Source: Planctomycetia bacterium (GTDB lineage: Bacteria; Planctomycetota; Planctomycetia; Gemmatales; Gemmataceae). From it: a stretch of 64,000 bases of DNA. Location of the stretch: positions 1 through 64,000 of the forward strand of contig SXID01000092.1 of assembly GCA_005772955.1 (NCBI GenBank), in the 5' to 3' direction. Shown piece after piece: positions 8,426 through 17,629 of this stretch; the first letter of the stretch is position 1; every line of letters begins with the position of its first letter. The notes beneath the pieces are model-generated. The model worked only from the letters and a program-made list of their open reading frames with translations, had not been told where the DNA came from and ran no database searches. A program made the position numbers and the translations under genes.

Positions 8426-9295
8426 TCACCTCTCCTCGAGATCCTTCTCGACCACCGACTTGTAAACCTGCTTGATCTTCTGCAGTTCTATCAACACTTG
8501 GTGAAAGTTCTCAGGTCGGTCCGTTCTCTTCTTCGCGAGCATCCTCACCACGAACGTCGAGAACTCGTCAGTCAGGTCCGGATTGTACGCAGAGGGGGGC
8601 GCGGGTTTCTCCGTGAGGTGCTTGCCGAGCAAGTCGCTCTGCGATGTTCCACGAAACGGCGGACGCCCGGTCGTCAGTTCGTACAGCGTGCAGGAGTAAC
8701 TGTAAATGTCCGCGCGACCGTCTAAAATCTCGTTCCGGATCTGCTCAGGACTCATGAAACTCGGCGTCCCCTGAACTTTCCCACGCCAGTGAAACCACTT
8801 TGCTAACCCTGTCGGGATCTTCTTCGTAATCGCGAAGTCGATCATCTTCGTCTCGCCACTCGAGTTCACAAGAATATTGTCTGGCTTCACGTCGCGATGG
8901 ACAAAACCGGTCGCGTTCATGTATGCCAACCCGGTCGCGGCGCCCTTGAAGATCTTCCGAGAGTGCTCCTTGATGAACGCAAAATCCTTCGTCTGGAGCC
9001 GCAAGCGAAGTGCGCCCGACGGAAAGAATTCCATGATGAAGTGTGGCGTGTCTTTGGCCCGGTTCACTTTCACAATGCGGATCACGTTCGCGTGAGTCAG
9101 TTTCACGCCAACTTCGGCCTCGTTGAACAGCGCACGCCGGTGTTCGCTTCTAGTCGCTGCTTCGGGAAGTAGGATCTTCATCGCGAAGTGCCGATTGCTC
9201 TGGACCTCCACGACCTCGAACACCTGCGACGTCGCCCCAGTTTGGAGCAACGTTCGCAAGCGATAGCCGGCGAGAGTCGTGTTAATGTCCGCCAT
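8426..9295 (-). CDS. Soluble Ser/Thr protein kinase (Hanks type) with DFA in place of DFG
   Basis: A 289-aa single-domain kinase. The ATP lysine is in HFAMKILLP, the catalytic loop is FVHRDVKPDNILVN and the activation segment ends GTPSFMSPEQ. Two departures from consensus are visible: the glycine-rich loop reads QTGATSQVF, and the magnesium motif is DFA (MIDFAITKK). The catalytic Asp, Asn and Lys remain, so activity is plausible. No membrane segment or sensor domain follows, unlike most planctomycete kinases. It starts after a strong AAGGAG, 9 nt from the ferredoxin reductase stop and 41 nt before accA, so it may act within that operon. Confidence 0.9.
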   Translation of the reverse strand: MADINTTLAGYRLRTLLQTGATSQVFEVVEVQSNRHFAMKILLPEAATRSEHRRALFNEAEVGVKLTHANVIRIVKVNRAKDTPHFIMEFFPSGALRLRLQTKDFAFIKEHSRKIFKGAATGLAYMNATGFVHRDVKPDNILVNSSGETKMIDFAITKKIPTGLAKWFHWRGKVQGTPSFMSPEQIRNEILDGRADIYSYSCTLYELTTGRPPFRGTSQSDLLGKHLTEKPAPPSAYNPDLTDEFSTFVVRMLAKKRTDRPENFHQVLIELQKIKQVYKSVVEKDLEER

Positions 9296-9304
9296 CCGAA
9301 CTCC

Positions 9305-10234
9305 TTACCAGTATTCTTCAAAGTGAACGTTACCCTTGAATTTCGTTGCGGCAATGTCCACGTTCAGGCCGCGAGCCTCAAGTACCTCGATGACACCCAC
9401 GGGCTGCGGGAAAGTGGTCACCCCGGTATGGTGATCCCGGACTGGGACGCCAATCATTTTTGGATTGCCACACAGAAATACGTGCGTGGTTACGGGGTCG
9501 AGCGGAGTACCTAATTCCTGCTCCAGTTCCCCACTCGTTATCAGGTCCTGGATGTAGACCTTCCGTGAAACACCAGGCTCTCGCGTGGTGAGTGCCAGGT
9601 ACTTGTAATTTGGATACCGGGCCATCAGTTTCCGATGTATCTCGTGGTAACCTAGATCGCGCGAGTATCGCACACAGCAGGCATTGAGGATCTTCCCGGT
9701 GTGCCCGCGAAGAAGCAGCTCCCACGTCATGTAGTTGTGCGGCGCCTCGCCGGTGCCTGTGCCGAGGAACACAACACTGTCACCGGGCTTCACAGGGTCG
9801 AGTGTGTAGTGGCCAGTGATCCGTTCCCCAATCTGAATGCGGTCCCCTTCCTGGAGCGCGAACAATCGCGGCGTGAGCGCCGGAACACGTCCGTCCAGGT
9901 TCTCACGAACGAGTACGATGTAGAACTCGAGCCAGTCGTTGTCTTCGAGGCGCATCAGACGGTCTGATTCGTCGAGAATTGAGCAACTCATGGAATAGGC
10001 GCGGCGAACTACTTTCGTGACATCCCTTTCTGGGAGCGTTTCTACCTGACACCCTTCGGTTCTGCGCTCCCAATAGCCCAAGCCGAGGGTGCAGTACTGA
10101 CCGGCGTGGTGGTGTGCTCGTACGAAGTCCGGCTTGACGCGGAGCACCATCAGGTCAGGGTTGAGCAGTTTGAGTGACACAACGGTTGCGTTGTACCGCC
10201 GGTTCCGAAGTTCGCTGAGTTCTTCGACTGTCAT
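9305..10234 (-). CDS. Ferredoxin/flavodoxin--NADP+ reductase-like flavoprotein
   Basis: The FAD-binding barrel shows RAYSMSCSI, the RxYS motif for FAD. The NADP domain shows VVFLGTGTGEAPHNYM, and FLCGNPKMIG fits the C-terminal NADP-binding part. Such enzymes move electrons between NADPH and ferredoxin or flavodoxin. The ORF track starts at 10273, inside a hairpin. The ATG at 10234 (MTVEELSELRNRRYNATV) is preferred, giving 309 aa, longer than the roughly 260-aa bacterial Fpr. The two most C-terminal strands end in EYW, an aromatic end as in Fpr-type enzymes. It is first in a run with the kinase and accA. Confidence 0.85.
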   Translation of the reverse strand: MTVEELSELRNRRYNATVVSLKLLNPDLMVLRVKPDFVRAHHHAGQYCTLGLGYWERRTEGCQVETLPERDVTKVVRRAYSMSCSILDESDRLMRLEDNDWLEFYIVLVRENLDGRVPALTPRLFALQEGDRIQIGERITGHYTLDPVKPGDSVVFLGTGTGEAPHNYMTWELLLRGHTGKILNACCVRYSRDLGYHEIHRKLMARYPNYKYLALTTREPGVSRKVYIQDLITSGELEQELGTPLDPVTTHVFLCGNPKMIGVPVRDHHTGVTTFPQPVGVIEVLEARGLNVDIAATKFKGNVHFEEYW

Positions 10235-10269
10235 TCGCGATGCCTGCGAGAGCGTTGACACCAAATACA

Positions 10270-10300
10270 GCACCCCCGCGAGAGCGGCCCGCGAGGGTGC
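10270..10300 (-). terminator. Hairpin downstream of the sugar isomerase gene
   Basis: The arms GCACCCCCGCG and CGCGAGGGTGC pair over 11 positions with one mismatch around a 9-nt loop. It lies about 40 nt past the isomerase stop on the minus strand and just ahead of the preferred start of the reductase gene. No clear T-run is present. Confidence 0.4.
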
Positions 10301-10338
10301 GTAAGCCCGTTTCGAGATTGTATGGCGCGGGAAGCGGC

Positions 10339-11199
10339 TTAGCCGAGCTTACCGGCGGCCTGTTTCACATACGCGACACACTTCTTCATGTCGGGCGACG
10401 GGTCGTTCGGATTGGCTTCGTACTCGATCGCGATGTGGCCCGTAAACTTGGCCGCCTTCAGTGCCTTCAGCACTGCAGGCACGTCGAGTACGCCGGCTGG
10501 ATCGCCGAACACGACGTCGGTTTTCTTCTTGTTGTCGTGATCCTTGAGATGCATCGCGAAGTTGCGGTCACCCATCAGTTTCACTTGCTGAGCGGGGTCG
10601 AGTTTCTCCCCGAGTTGCTCCATCCGGAGTAGGTGACCTGTATCAAGGCAGGTGCCGATGAGTTTGTGGTGGTCCTTCACTACTTTCAGAATCACCTCGG
10701 CCGACCACCACTGGTGCCTCCCCTTCCCCGCCGGACCGTGCGGGTGAATCGCGATCGCGATCTTGTACTCTTCGCAGAGCTTGTCGAGGCTGTCGAAACT
10801 GTCCATCGACGGGTCGGCGCTGAGGTACTTCACCCCGATCGCCTTGCCGAAGTCAAACATCTTCTTGTTTTTGTCGTGATCTTTACTGAATGGCGAAACC
10901 CCGAAACCGAGGGGCGTGACCTCGTACTCTTTGCACAGCGTGAGGATCGCCTTGAGCTTGTCCGGCGTGCTATCGACCGGGATATGCTTCGAGTAGAACT
11001 CCGCGGACTTCAGACCGAGTTCCTTGGTGCGCTTGAGCATCTGCTCCAGGTCGAAGTTGCGGAATGTGTAGCTCTGTACGCCGACGGCGAACCCGCCAAA
11101 ATCGTCCGCGGCGGCCGCGGTGTACGGGGCAAGCATGCCTGCGGCAGTGGCCGCGGTCGCGGTGAGGAACGAACGGCGGTTCAAATTGTGCGATGTCAT
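10339..11199 (-). CDS. Tat-exported sugar phosphate isomerase/epimerase-like TIM barrel
   Basis: The 286-aa protein begins with a twin-arginine signal (NRRSFLTATAATAAG), so export is likely. The rest is a xylose-isomerase-like TIM barrel: IAIHPHGPAG, GTCLDTGHLLRM, FAMHLKDHD and HIAIEYEANP supply the His, Asp and Glu metal ligands typical of the family. The substrate is unknown; planctomycetes have many such exported barrels, often linked to carbohydrate breakdown. It appears to be transcribed alone, with a hairpin after its stop. Confidence 0.85.
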   Translation of the reverse strand: MTSHNLNRRSFLTATAATAAGMLAPYTAAAADDFGGFAVGVQSYTFRNFDLEQMLKRTKELGLKSAEFYSKHIPVDSTPDKLKAILTLCKEYEVTPLGFGVSPFSKDHDKNKKMFDFGKAIGVKYLSADPSMDSFDSLDKLCEEYKIAIAIHPHGPAGKGRHQWWSAEVILKVVKDHHKLIGTCLDTGHLLRMEQLGEKLDPAQQVKLMGDRNFAMHLKDHDNKKKTDVVFGDPAGVLDVPAVLKALKAAKFTGHIAIEYEANPNDPSPDMKKCVAYVKQAAGKLG

Positions 11200-11280
11200 A
11201 AAAGTCCTGCAAGAAAAGGAGTGAGATGGAATTGTGCCAGGGGTGCGTGTCGAACGCTACGAGAAAAGCTGCGAACATTG

Positions 11281-12705
11281 TTACCAACGCGTGGTGATCT
11301 TCTTCGACTGGGTCCAGAACTCGATCGAACTCTTGCCAGTAATGTCACAGACGCCGAATCGCGAGTCGTTCCAACCGCCGAACCCGAACGGCTCCAGCGG
11401 CACCGGCACCCCGACGTTCACGCCTATCATGCCGGCACTCGCGCGCCGCGCGATCGCCTTTGCTTGTGCCCCGTTGGTGGTGTAAACCGCCGCGGCGTTG
11501 CCGTAAGGTGAAGCGTTTTCGATGGCGATTGCCTCGTCCACGTCTCGCGCCCGGATGATCGCCAGCACTGGGCCGAAGACTTCTTCTTGTGCAATGCGCA
11601 TGTCCGGGCGCACATTGTCGAGAACCGTGGCGCCGATGTAGAAACCGCCCTCGCGACCGGGGAGAACGGCCCCGCGACCGTCCACCAGCACCTTCGCGCC
11701 GGCGGCTACGGCCTCCGCGATGAAGCCTTCGATTCGCGCCTTTGAAGCGGCTGAAATGACCGGGCCGAGATTCTTCCCGAGAACCATCTTTCGAGCTTCG
11801 TCGCAAACTTGCTGAATGATCGCGTCCACTGCACCAACCGCGAGCATTGACGCAGCGGCCATACACCGTTGGCCGGCGCACCCTGCCATCGACGCGACAA
11901 CGTTTGCGGCGGTCGGGCCGACCAGCGCATCGGGCAGCACGATCAGGTGATTCTTCGCGCCACCGAGCGCCAGCACACGTTTGAAGTGACTCGTCGCGCG
12001 GACGTAAACACTCTTCGCGACCGCCGTCGAACCGACGAACGTGATCGCCTTCACGTCGGGGTGATCGCAGAGCGATTCGACCACCGTTCTCTGCCCGTGA
12101 ACGACGTTGAACACACCCGCGGGCAACCCGGCTTCGTGTAGCAACTCCGCTGTGCGGTTCGTCGTGAGCGGAACTTTCTCCGACGGCTTGAACACCATCG
12201 TGTTGCCGAGGGTGATCGCGATGGGAATGGTCCAGTGCGGCACCATCGCGGGGAAGTTGAACGGCGTGATCGACGCGACCACACCCAGCGGCGCGCGCTC
12301 CACGCGGCACTCGACGCCCTTGCTCACCTCCAACGCTTCACCGCACGCCAGTTGAGGCAGCGAGCACGCGAACTCGGTGACCTCGATTGCGCGAACGATC
12401 TCCGCGCGTGCTTCGTCAACCGTCTTGCCGTTCTCTTCGTGAATCAGTCCGGCGATTTCGTCGATGTGTTTGCGGAGCAGCTCGCGGTAAGTGTAGGCGA
12501 CCTGCGACCGCTGTCTGAGCGTCTCGGTCGACCACGCTGGGAACGCCGCCGATGCGCTGCGGACAGCGGCATCGACATCGGCGGTCGTGGAGAGCGGCAC
12601 GAGTGACAGGTGGGTGCCGTCGAGCGGCGAAATTACGTCCGCGCTATCGCCGTGCCACTTGGCCGCACGGCCACCGACGAAGTTCTGAATCGCGGGGTAT
12701 TTCAT
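11281..12705 (-). CDS. mmsA: Methylmalonate-semialdehyde dehydrogenase (CoA-acylating)
   Basis: A 474-aa aldehyde dehydrogenase. The N-terminus MKYPAIQNFVGGRA and the motifs SITPFNFPAMVPHWTIPIAI and KPSEKVPLT resemble MmsA/IolA. The nucleophilic Cys is in GCAGQRCMAAS. The listed ORF starts 29 codons earlier; the ATG at 12705 overlaps the aminotransferase stop as ATGA, which indicates translational coupling. The enzyme oxidises methylmalonate or malonate semialdehyde to propionyl- or acetyl-CoA with NAD and CoA. With the coupled aminotransferase it suggests breakdown of beta-alanine, beta-aminoisobutyrate or valine products. Confidence 0.9.
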   Translation of the reverse strand: MKYPAIQNFVGGRAAKWHGDSADVISPLDGTHLSLVPLSTTADVDAAVRSASAAFPAWSTETLRQRSQVAYTYRELLRKHIDEIAGLIHEENGKTVDEARAEIVRAIEVTEFACSLPQLACGEALEVSKGVECRVERAPLGVVASITPFNFPAMVPHWTIPIAITLGNTMVFKPSEKVPLTTNRTAELLHEAGLPAGVFNVVHGQRTVVESLCDHPDVKAITFVGSTAVAKSVYVRATSHFKRVLALGGAKNHLIVLPDALVGPTAANVVASMAGCAGQRCMAAASMLAVGAVDAIIQQVCDEARKMVLGKNLGPVISAASKARIEGFIAEAVAAGAKVLVDGRGAVLPGREGGFYIGATVLDNVRPDMRIAQEEVFGPVLAIIRARDVDEAIAIENASPYGNAAAVYTTNGAQAKAIARRASAGMIGVNVGVPVPLEPFGFGGWNDSRFGVCDITGKSSIEFWTQSKKITTRW

Positions 12706-14105
12706 GGTGTTCCTTGATTGCGTCGGGTTACCAGCGTCAGCACCTCGTCGAGAGTCTCGACGAGGAAATCCGCGTCGTCTTTCGTGATGCACATCGGCGG
12801 CTTGATACGCAGCGTGTTGCCGAGAAGCCCGCCCTTACCAATGAGCAGCCCGCGTTCCTTCGCGAGTTCCAGCACGTCCGCGGTCGCGGTATTCGCGGGT
12901 TCCTTCGTGACGCGGTCGCGGACCAACTCCACGCCCAACATCAGGCCCATGCCGCGCACTTCGCCGATCAGCGGTTGACGCTCCGCGAGTTCCATTAGCC
13001 GCTGTTTCAGATGTGTGCCGACCGCGTACGCATTCTGTTGGATGCCGTCGCGGTCGATAATGTCGAGCGTCGCTAGCCCTTGCGTGACGCTCACCGGGTT
13101 GCCGCCGAATGTGTTGAAGTGAACGCGTCGAGCCATCATTGCGGCGATCTCGGGCGTCGTTACGCACGCGCCAAGCGGAGCGCCGTTGCCGATCCCCTTT
13201 GCCATCGTCACGAGGTCGGGCTTCACGCCCCAGTTCTCGAAGCCCCAGAACGCGGTACCCGTGCGTCCGAACCCGGTTTGCACTTCGTCCGCGATGCACA
13301 GCCCGCCGTGCTGACGCACGATCTCGTACACGATGCGGAAATACTCCGGCGGTGGGGTCACAACACCGCCGACACCCTGAATCGGTTCGCCGATAAAAGC
13401 GGCGACCGCGCCCGACGTTTCGTAGCGGATGAGTGGCTCAACGTCCTTCGCGCAGCGCACATCGCACGACGGATACGTGAGACCGTAAGGGCACCGGTAG
13501 CAGTAGCCCGGCGTGGCGTGTTTGATGTTCGCCGCGGGACTGGTCTTGAACTTCCACGTGCCGACGGCGGTCAGCGCCATCGCGCCTTGCGTGCCACCGT
13601 GGTAGCCGTTGCGCAGGCTGATGACATCGACGTTCCCGGTGAACTCGCGAGCGGAGAGAACCGCGATCTCGTTCGCCTCGCTCCCGGAGTTGGTGAAGTA
13701 GCTCACCGAGAGGCCGCTGTCCGCGGGCATGTGTTCGGCCATCCGCCGGCCGAACTCGCCAATGTTCGGGTGGAGGTAGATCGTGGTAGTGTGCTGAAGC
13801 ATGCCGATTTGCTGCTGCACGCGTCTGACGATCTCCGGGTGGCAGTGCCCAACCGACACGCTCACGATCCCTGCGAATCCGTCGAGGTATCGTGTGCCAG
13901 TTTCATCCCAGAGGTACTGCATGTGGCCTTCGACCAGCAGCAGCGGCTCGCGGTAGTAGGTGAGCAGGCCGGGCGTGAGGTACTGCTTGCGGAGGGCCAG
14001 AACTTTCGCTCGCGGCGGTCCGTCGTAGGGACGCGGAACGTGATCGGTAACCGGCAGTTCACGGCGAACGCGTGGAACCGCGGGCCGCGGATGGTTGTCG
14101 CTCAT
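12702..14105 (-). CDS. Class-III aminotransferase, AGXT2/beta-alanine-pyruvate type
   Basis: A 467-aa PLP enzyme. Seen are GFAGIVSVSVGHCHPEIV, TNSGSEANE, RNGYHGGTQGAM, CIADEVQTGFGRTG and the PLP lysine in TMAKGIGNGAP. These closely resemble alanine-glyoxylate aminotransferase 2 and beta-alanine-pyruvate aminotransferases. The long ORF in the track is extended upstream without family similarity; the ATG at 14105 (MSDNHPRP) is the best start. It is coupled by a 4-nt overlap to mmsA, which would take its semialdehyde product. The preferred amino donor cannot be fixed from sequence. Confidence 0.88.
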   Translation of the reverse strand: MSDNHPRPAVPRVRRELPVTDHVPRPYDGPPRAKVLALRKQYLTPGLLTYYREPLLLVEGHMQYLWDETGTRYLDGFAGIVSVSVGHCHPEIVRRVQQQIGMLQHTTTIYLHPNIGEFGRRMAEHMPADSGLSVSYFTNSGSEANEIAVLSAREFTGNVDVISLRNGYHGGTQGAMALTAVGTWKFKTSPAANIKHATPGYCYRCPYGLTYPSCDVRCAKDVEPLIRYETSGAVAAFIGEPIQGVGGVVTPPPEYFRIVYEIVRQHGGLCIADEVQTGFGRTGTAFWGFENWGVKPDLVTMAKGIGNGAPLGACVTTPEIAAMMARRVHFNTFGGNPVSVTQGLATLDIIDRDGIQQNAYAVGTHLKQRLMELAERQPLIGEVRGMGLMLGVELVRDRVTKEPANTATADVLELAKERGLLIGKGGLLGNTLRIKPPMCITKDDADFLVETLDEVLTLVTRRNQGTP

Positions 14106-14152
14106 GCTAGCTCGGCCCTTCTTGTTTGGCTTGACTCGGCATGACGAAAAGA

Positions 14153-14174
14153 GCCGGGAGGTGCTACCCCCGGC
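14153..14174 (-). terminator. Weak hairpin between the protease-like gene and the aminotransferase
   Basis: GCCGGG and CCCGGC form a 6-bp stem around a 10-nt loop, between the stop of the upstream trypsin-like gene and the aminotransferase start. The remaining 150 nt of this gap show no ORF or other clear signal. Confidence 0.25.
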
Positions 14175-14332
14175 CCGAATCGTGTTAGCGGTCGCGTTAC
14201 TTCTTTTCTGGCGAGGGCGGGCGGAGCCGCACGGCAAGTGTGCCAGGATAGCCGCGACCTGCCCACCGGAAACACGTTTGTGATCGAACACGTCCGTGCG
14301 AGCGGTGGCGGTCGATACATGCGGGAAGAGCT

Positions 14333-17300
14333 TCACTTCTTGGGGGGTGGATTGAAGCTCTCCTGGCCCTTGAACAGCAGACCCATCGCGATCATCTCTT
14401 TATCAGTCGTTCGTCCGACGATGCCGATCACCGGCGTGCCGTCGCCGAGTGTAGTTGTTGCGCGGTTTTCGTTGAACCCGATCCACTCGCTCTCGTACTT
14501 GTCTTTCGGGTCGAGTTTGCCGTCCACCACCTTCATGAAGGTCACGGAACACCCCTCGTACGCCAGCCCGTGCTTGACCGTGACTTGGCCCACCGCGTAA
14601 CCCTCCTTGGCCTTCACGGTCACCGCGTTCTTTGGTGCTTCGCCCCACTGCTCACCGAATGTCTCCTTCCCGGTGGTGCGGTAGATCGGGCGTGCCGCCC
14701 GGATGCGGTCCACGTTGAAGGATTTCACCAGCCCGAACTCGAACCCCACCAGCAGCCCGCCCTCCGTGGCGGAGTCCTTGAACACGTTCCGGTTAAACCC
14801 GCCGAGCAGCGCCGGCTCCTTCGTCACCGGCGTCGGTTCCTTCGCGACCGGAGGCTTCGGATTTGTCTCGAAGTCTTCCTGGCCCTTGAACAGCAATCCC
14901 AAACCGTTGAGTTCACGGTCGCTACCGCGGCCAACGATCCCGACGACCGGCGTGCCGCCGCCAGTAATCGAAGCCGATCTCTTTATGCCCACGTAACCAA
15001 CCCAGTCGCTCTCGTAAGCGTCCTTCGGGTCGAGTCCCCCCTCAACTCCCTTCATGAACGTGACCGAACACCCGTCGAAATTGAGCCCGGACTTGTATGT
15101 GAACGCGCCGATCGCGTACCCGGCCTTCGCCTTGACCGTGGTCACCCGGTCCGGTGGTGTGCCCCGCTGCACCCCGAACTGCTCCTTGTCGCCGACCCGG
15201 TAAATCGGGCGCACCGACTTGATCACGTCATCCCTGCCGAACTTCCCCAGTCCGAATTCGAGGCCGATGAGCAACCCACCCGCAGGAGCGACGTCTTTGA
15301 ACAGCGGTGCGCCCCCCCCGGCGATGATCTGTGGCTTATCGGTGCCCTTGACCGGCGGGGTGACCACGTCTGGCCCCTTAACCTCCTTGTACAGCAGTCC
15401 CACGCCGCTCGCCCCGCGGGTGCTCGTCTTGCCCATCAGCGCGAGCGCGATCTCGCCCTTGCCGCCGACGTTGGTTATCGCGACCCCCGGCCCGTCCTTC
15501 CCGCCGAGCCACTCGCTCTCATAACTGTCCTTCGGGTCGAGTTTCCCGTCTCCGACTTTCATGAATGTGATCGAGAGGGCGTACACGCCGATTCCGGCGC
15601 CCCGCACGTTGAACGCGCCAACCGCGTAGCCCGGCTTTGCGACCGCTCTCACGACGTCCTTCTCAGTGTCTGGGCCGGTCGCCCCGTGCCACTCGCCAAA
15701 CGTCTCCTTGTCACCGACGCGGAACACGCCGCGCACCGCCTTGACCAAAGTGACCGCGCCGGCCTTCGCGGCTGTCAGTTCCAATCCCACGAGCACGCCC
15801 TTGTCCGGCACCAGGTCTTTGAACTCGGTGTCGATTGGCGCTCCGCCGGCAATCACCGCGCCCGGCGTGACCGGCGGGCGGACCACCACCTGAAGGCGGC
15901 ATGATTCGAGGAAGATCGTGCTCTGAACTGCATCGACTTGCGCGCGGGTGCCGATGGAACGGAGCAGGTAGATGCTGCTACCAATGATAAACCCGCGTGC
16001 GCGGGTCGCGGTAGCACCGCGTTCAACAAGGAACTCTTTGCCCGCGAACTTCCCCATCTTCGCATCGACCTCGCGCGTCACCCTCGCACCGAGTCCGTCG
16101 CCGAGCGCCACGTTGCGGAGAATCGTCATGATCTCGTCGCGGTCGAGTTGCTTGCCGCTCCGCGGAGGGAGGAGAACCTGTTCGACGATGTACGTTACCC
16201 CATTCGGCATTTCGGTGATGATCGCGTTGAACGTCACGCGATTCGGCCCGGTTCCCGACGTGCGCTGCTTTTCGCTCTGTCCCTTGGACTTCTCCGGCAC
16301 CCATACCTTGAAGGTCTTGTTGGTCGCGGTGTATTCGGTCCATCCCACTGGCGCGGGAACCTCGCCGGCGCCCGAACCTGGTGCGGCGCTGCCCACCGGC
16401 GCGAGCGTAACCGACCCGGCTACGGTCTTCGGCAGTACCAACGAGAAGTCCTGAACCCGTGTGGTGCCTGCCGCGCCCAACCCGCCCTCAGGAACCGCTT
16501 GAACGTACAGGTCGCCTTCGGTCGCATCGAGCGGCACTTCACCGGTCGCGATGCCACTGGTTACCTTCAGCGCGACTTTCTTCACCCCCGGTTGCTTCTC
16601 CAACGGCTCTTTGGCTTTCGGCTTCGCGCCCTTCGGGGGCACCACCAGATAGTGGAGCGTGACGCCCTTGACCGCGGCAGTCGGATCGAGAACCCCGACC
16701 TCCGCGCGCACAGTGAGTTTGCCGTCGGCACCTTTGGTCGCGGTCACGAGGAACCCATCGAGCCGCCCTTTCATGATCTTGCCGAGTTCAGCGCACGGCA
16801 CCGCGAAACCAATCCCCTGGCTATCCTTGATGGTTGCTACCGCGACCCCGACCAGCCGCCCCTTCGCGTCCACGACGGGTCCGCCACTGTTGCCCGGGTT
16901 CAGAGCGCCGTCGATCTGTACCACCGCCAACTCACCGTCATCGTTCATTCGCAGGCTCGACACTGAACCTTTACCGACGGTGATCGCCGGCGACCCCTTG
17001 GTTGTGGAGAGTGCCTGTCCGAAGGGGAATCCGAAGGTGTACACCGACATCGTCTCGGACAACTTTGGCGGATCCGCGTACGCGATGGGCTTGGGCGGGT
17101 CTTTCAGTCCCGTGATGCGCAAAACAGCGAGGTCGTTCTCCGGGTCAGCTGCGATCACTTCGGCCTTCGCGGTCACTTCGGTCTTGGTACCGCTGTCGAA
17201 CACGACGCTGACGGTCGGTGCCCGGAGGCTCTTCATCAGCTCAGTGGGGCCGGGGCGCGGCTTCTTGTCGTAGTCCGCCGGAGCGATGACATGGTAGTTG

Positions 17301-17500
17301 GTGGCGACGAGGACGCTGTCTTTGTCTGTCGAGACGACGAACCCGGACCCGCTGGCCTTCCAGGTGGGGCCCTGCACGCGAACAAACACGGTGGCGTGCT
17401 TGACCGCCGCGACGGTGTCGGGTGGGATCGCGTCGTCGGTGCGGGCCGTGTCAGCGAAAATGAGTACGAGTCCGACGAGCGGTGCGAACCGACGGAGCAT
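14333..17500 (-). CDS. Secreted trypsin-like serine protease with three C-terminal ~150-aa repeats
   Basis: About 1055 aa from the ATG at 17500, which places a signal peptide (MLRRFAPLVGLVLIFADTA) at the N-terminus; an upstream ATG at 17539 after GGGAG is an alternative. The S1C/DegP-type triad is intact: TNYHVI, ENDLAVLRI and NPGNSGGPVV. A middle region of about 250 aa is unassigned. The last ~480 residues hold three copies of a repeat. Each has a GG-L-GLEF start, a RPIYR or FRVGDKE core, GYA-G, then SVTFMK, LDPKD and YES-W. I do not recognise the repeat. No PDZ domain is seen. The protein probably acts outside the cytoplasm. Confidence 0.8.
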   Translation of the reverse strand: MLRRFAPLVGLVLIFADTARTDDAIPPDTVAAVKHATVFVRVQGPTWKASGSGFVVSTDKDSVLVATNYHVIAPADYDKKPRPGPTELMKSLRAPTVSVVFDSGTKTEVTAKAEVIAADPENDLAVLRITGLKDPPKPIAYADPPKLSETMSVYTFGFPFGQALSTTKGSPAITVGKGSVSSLRMNDDGELAVVQIDGALNPGNSGGPVVDAKGRLVGVAVATIKDSQGIGFAVPCAELGKIMKGRLDGFLVTATKGADGKLTVRAEVGVLDPTAAVKGVTLHYLVVPPKGAKPKAKEPLEKQPGVKKVALKVTSGIATGEVPLDATEGDLYVQAVPEGGLGAAGTTRVQDFSLVLPKTVAGSVTLAPVGSAAPGSGAGEVPAPVGWTEYTATNKTFKVWVPEKSKGQSEKQRTSGTGPNRVTFNAIITEMPNGVTYIVEQVLLPPRSGKQLDRDEIMTILRNVALGDGLGARVTREVDAKMGKFAGKEFLVERGATATRARGFIIGSSIYLLRSIGTRAQVDAVQSTIFLESCRLQVVVRPPVTPGAVIAGGAPIDTEFKDLVPDKGVLVGLELTAAKAGAVTLVKAVRGVFRVGDKETFGEWHGATGPDTEKDVVRAVAKPGYAVGAFNVRGAGIGVYALSITFMKVGDGKLDPKDSYESEWLGGKDGPGVAITNVGGKGEIALALMGKTSTRGASGVGLLYKEVKGPDVVTPPVKGTDKPQIIAGGGAPLFKDVAPAGGLLIGLEFGLGKFGRDDVIKSVRPIYRVGDKEQFGVQRGTPPDRVTTVKAKAGYAIGAFTYKSGLNFDGCSVTFMKGVEGGLDPKDAYESDWVGYVGIKRSASITGGGTPVVGIVGRGSDRELNGLGLLFKGQEDFETNPKPPVAKEPTPVTKEPALLGGFNRNVFKDSATEGGLLVGFEFGLVKSFNVDRIRAARPIYRTTGKETFGEQWGEAPKNAVTVKAKEGYAVGQVTVKHGLAYEGCSVTFMKVVDGKLDPKDKYESEWIGFNENRATTTLGDGTPVIGIVGRTTDKEMIAMGLLFKGQESFNPPPKK

Positions 17501-17629
17501 GAGAGGTCTCGGAAGGAAACTGGAGTATTCACCTGCCATGAGACTCCCAGTTTCACCGGCCGTCAACCCAATTCCATGAGTGATTCTGACCCGCGCAGTG
17601 AAGCAGATGGTGGCTAGTGGCGTTTGCTC

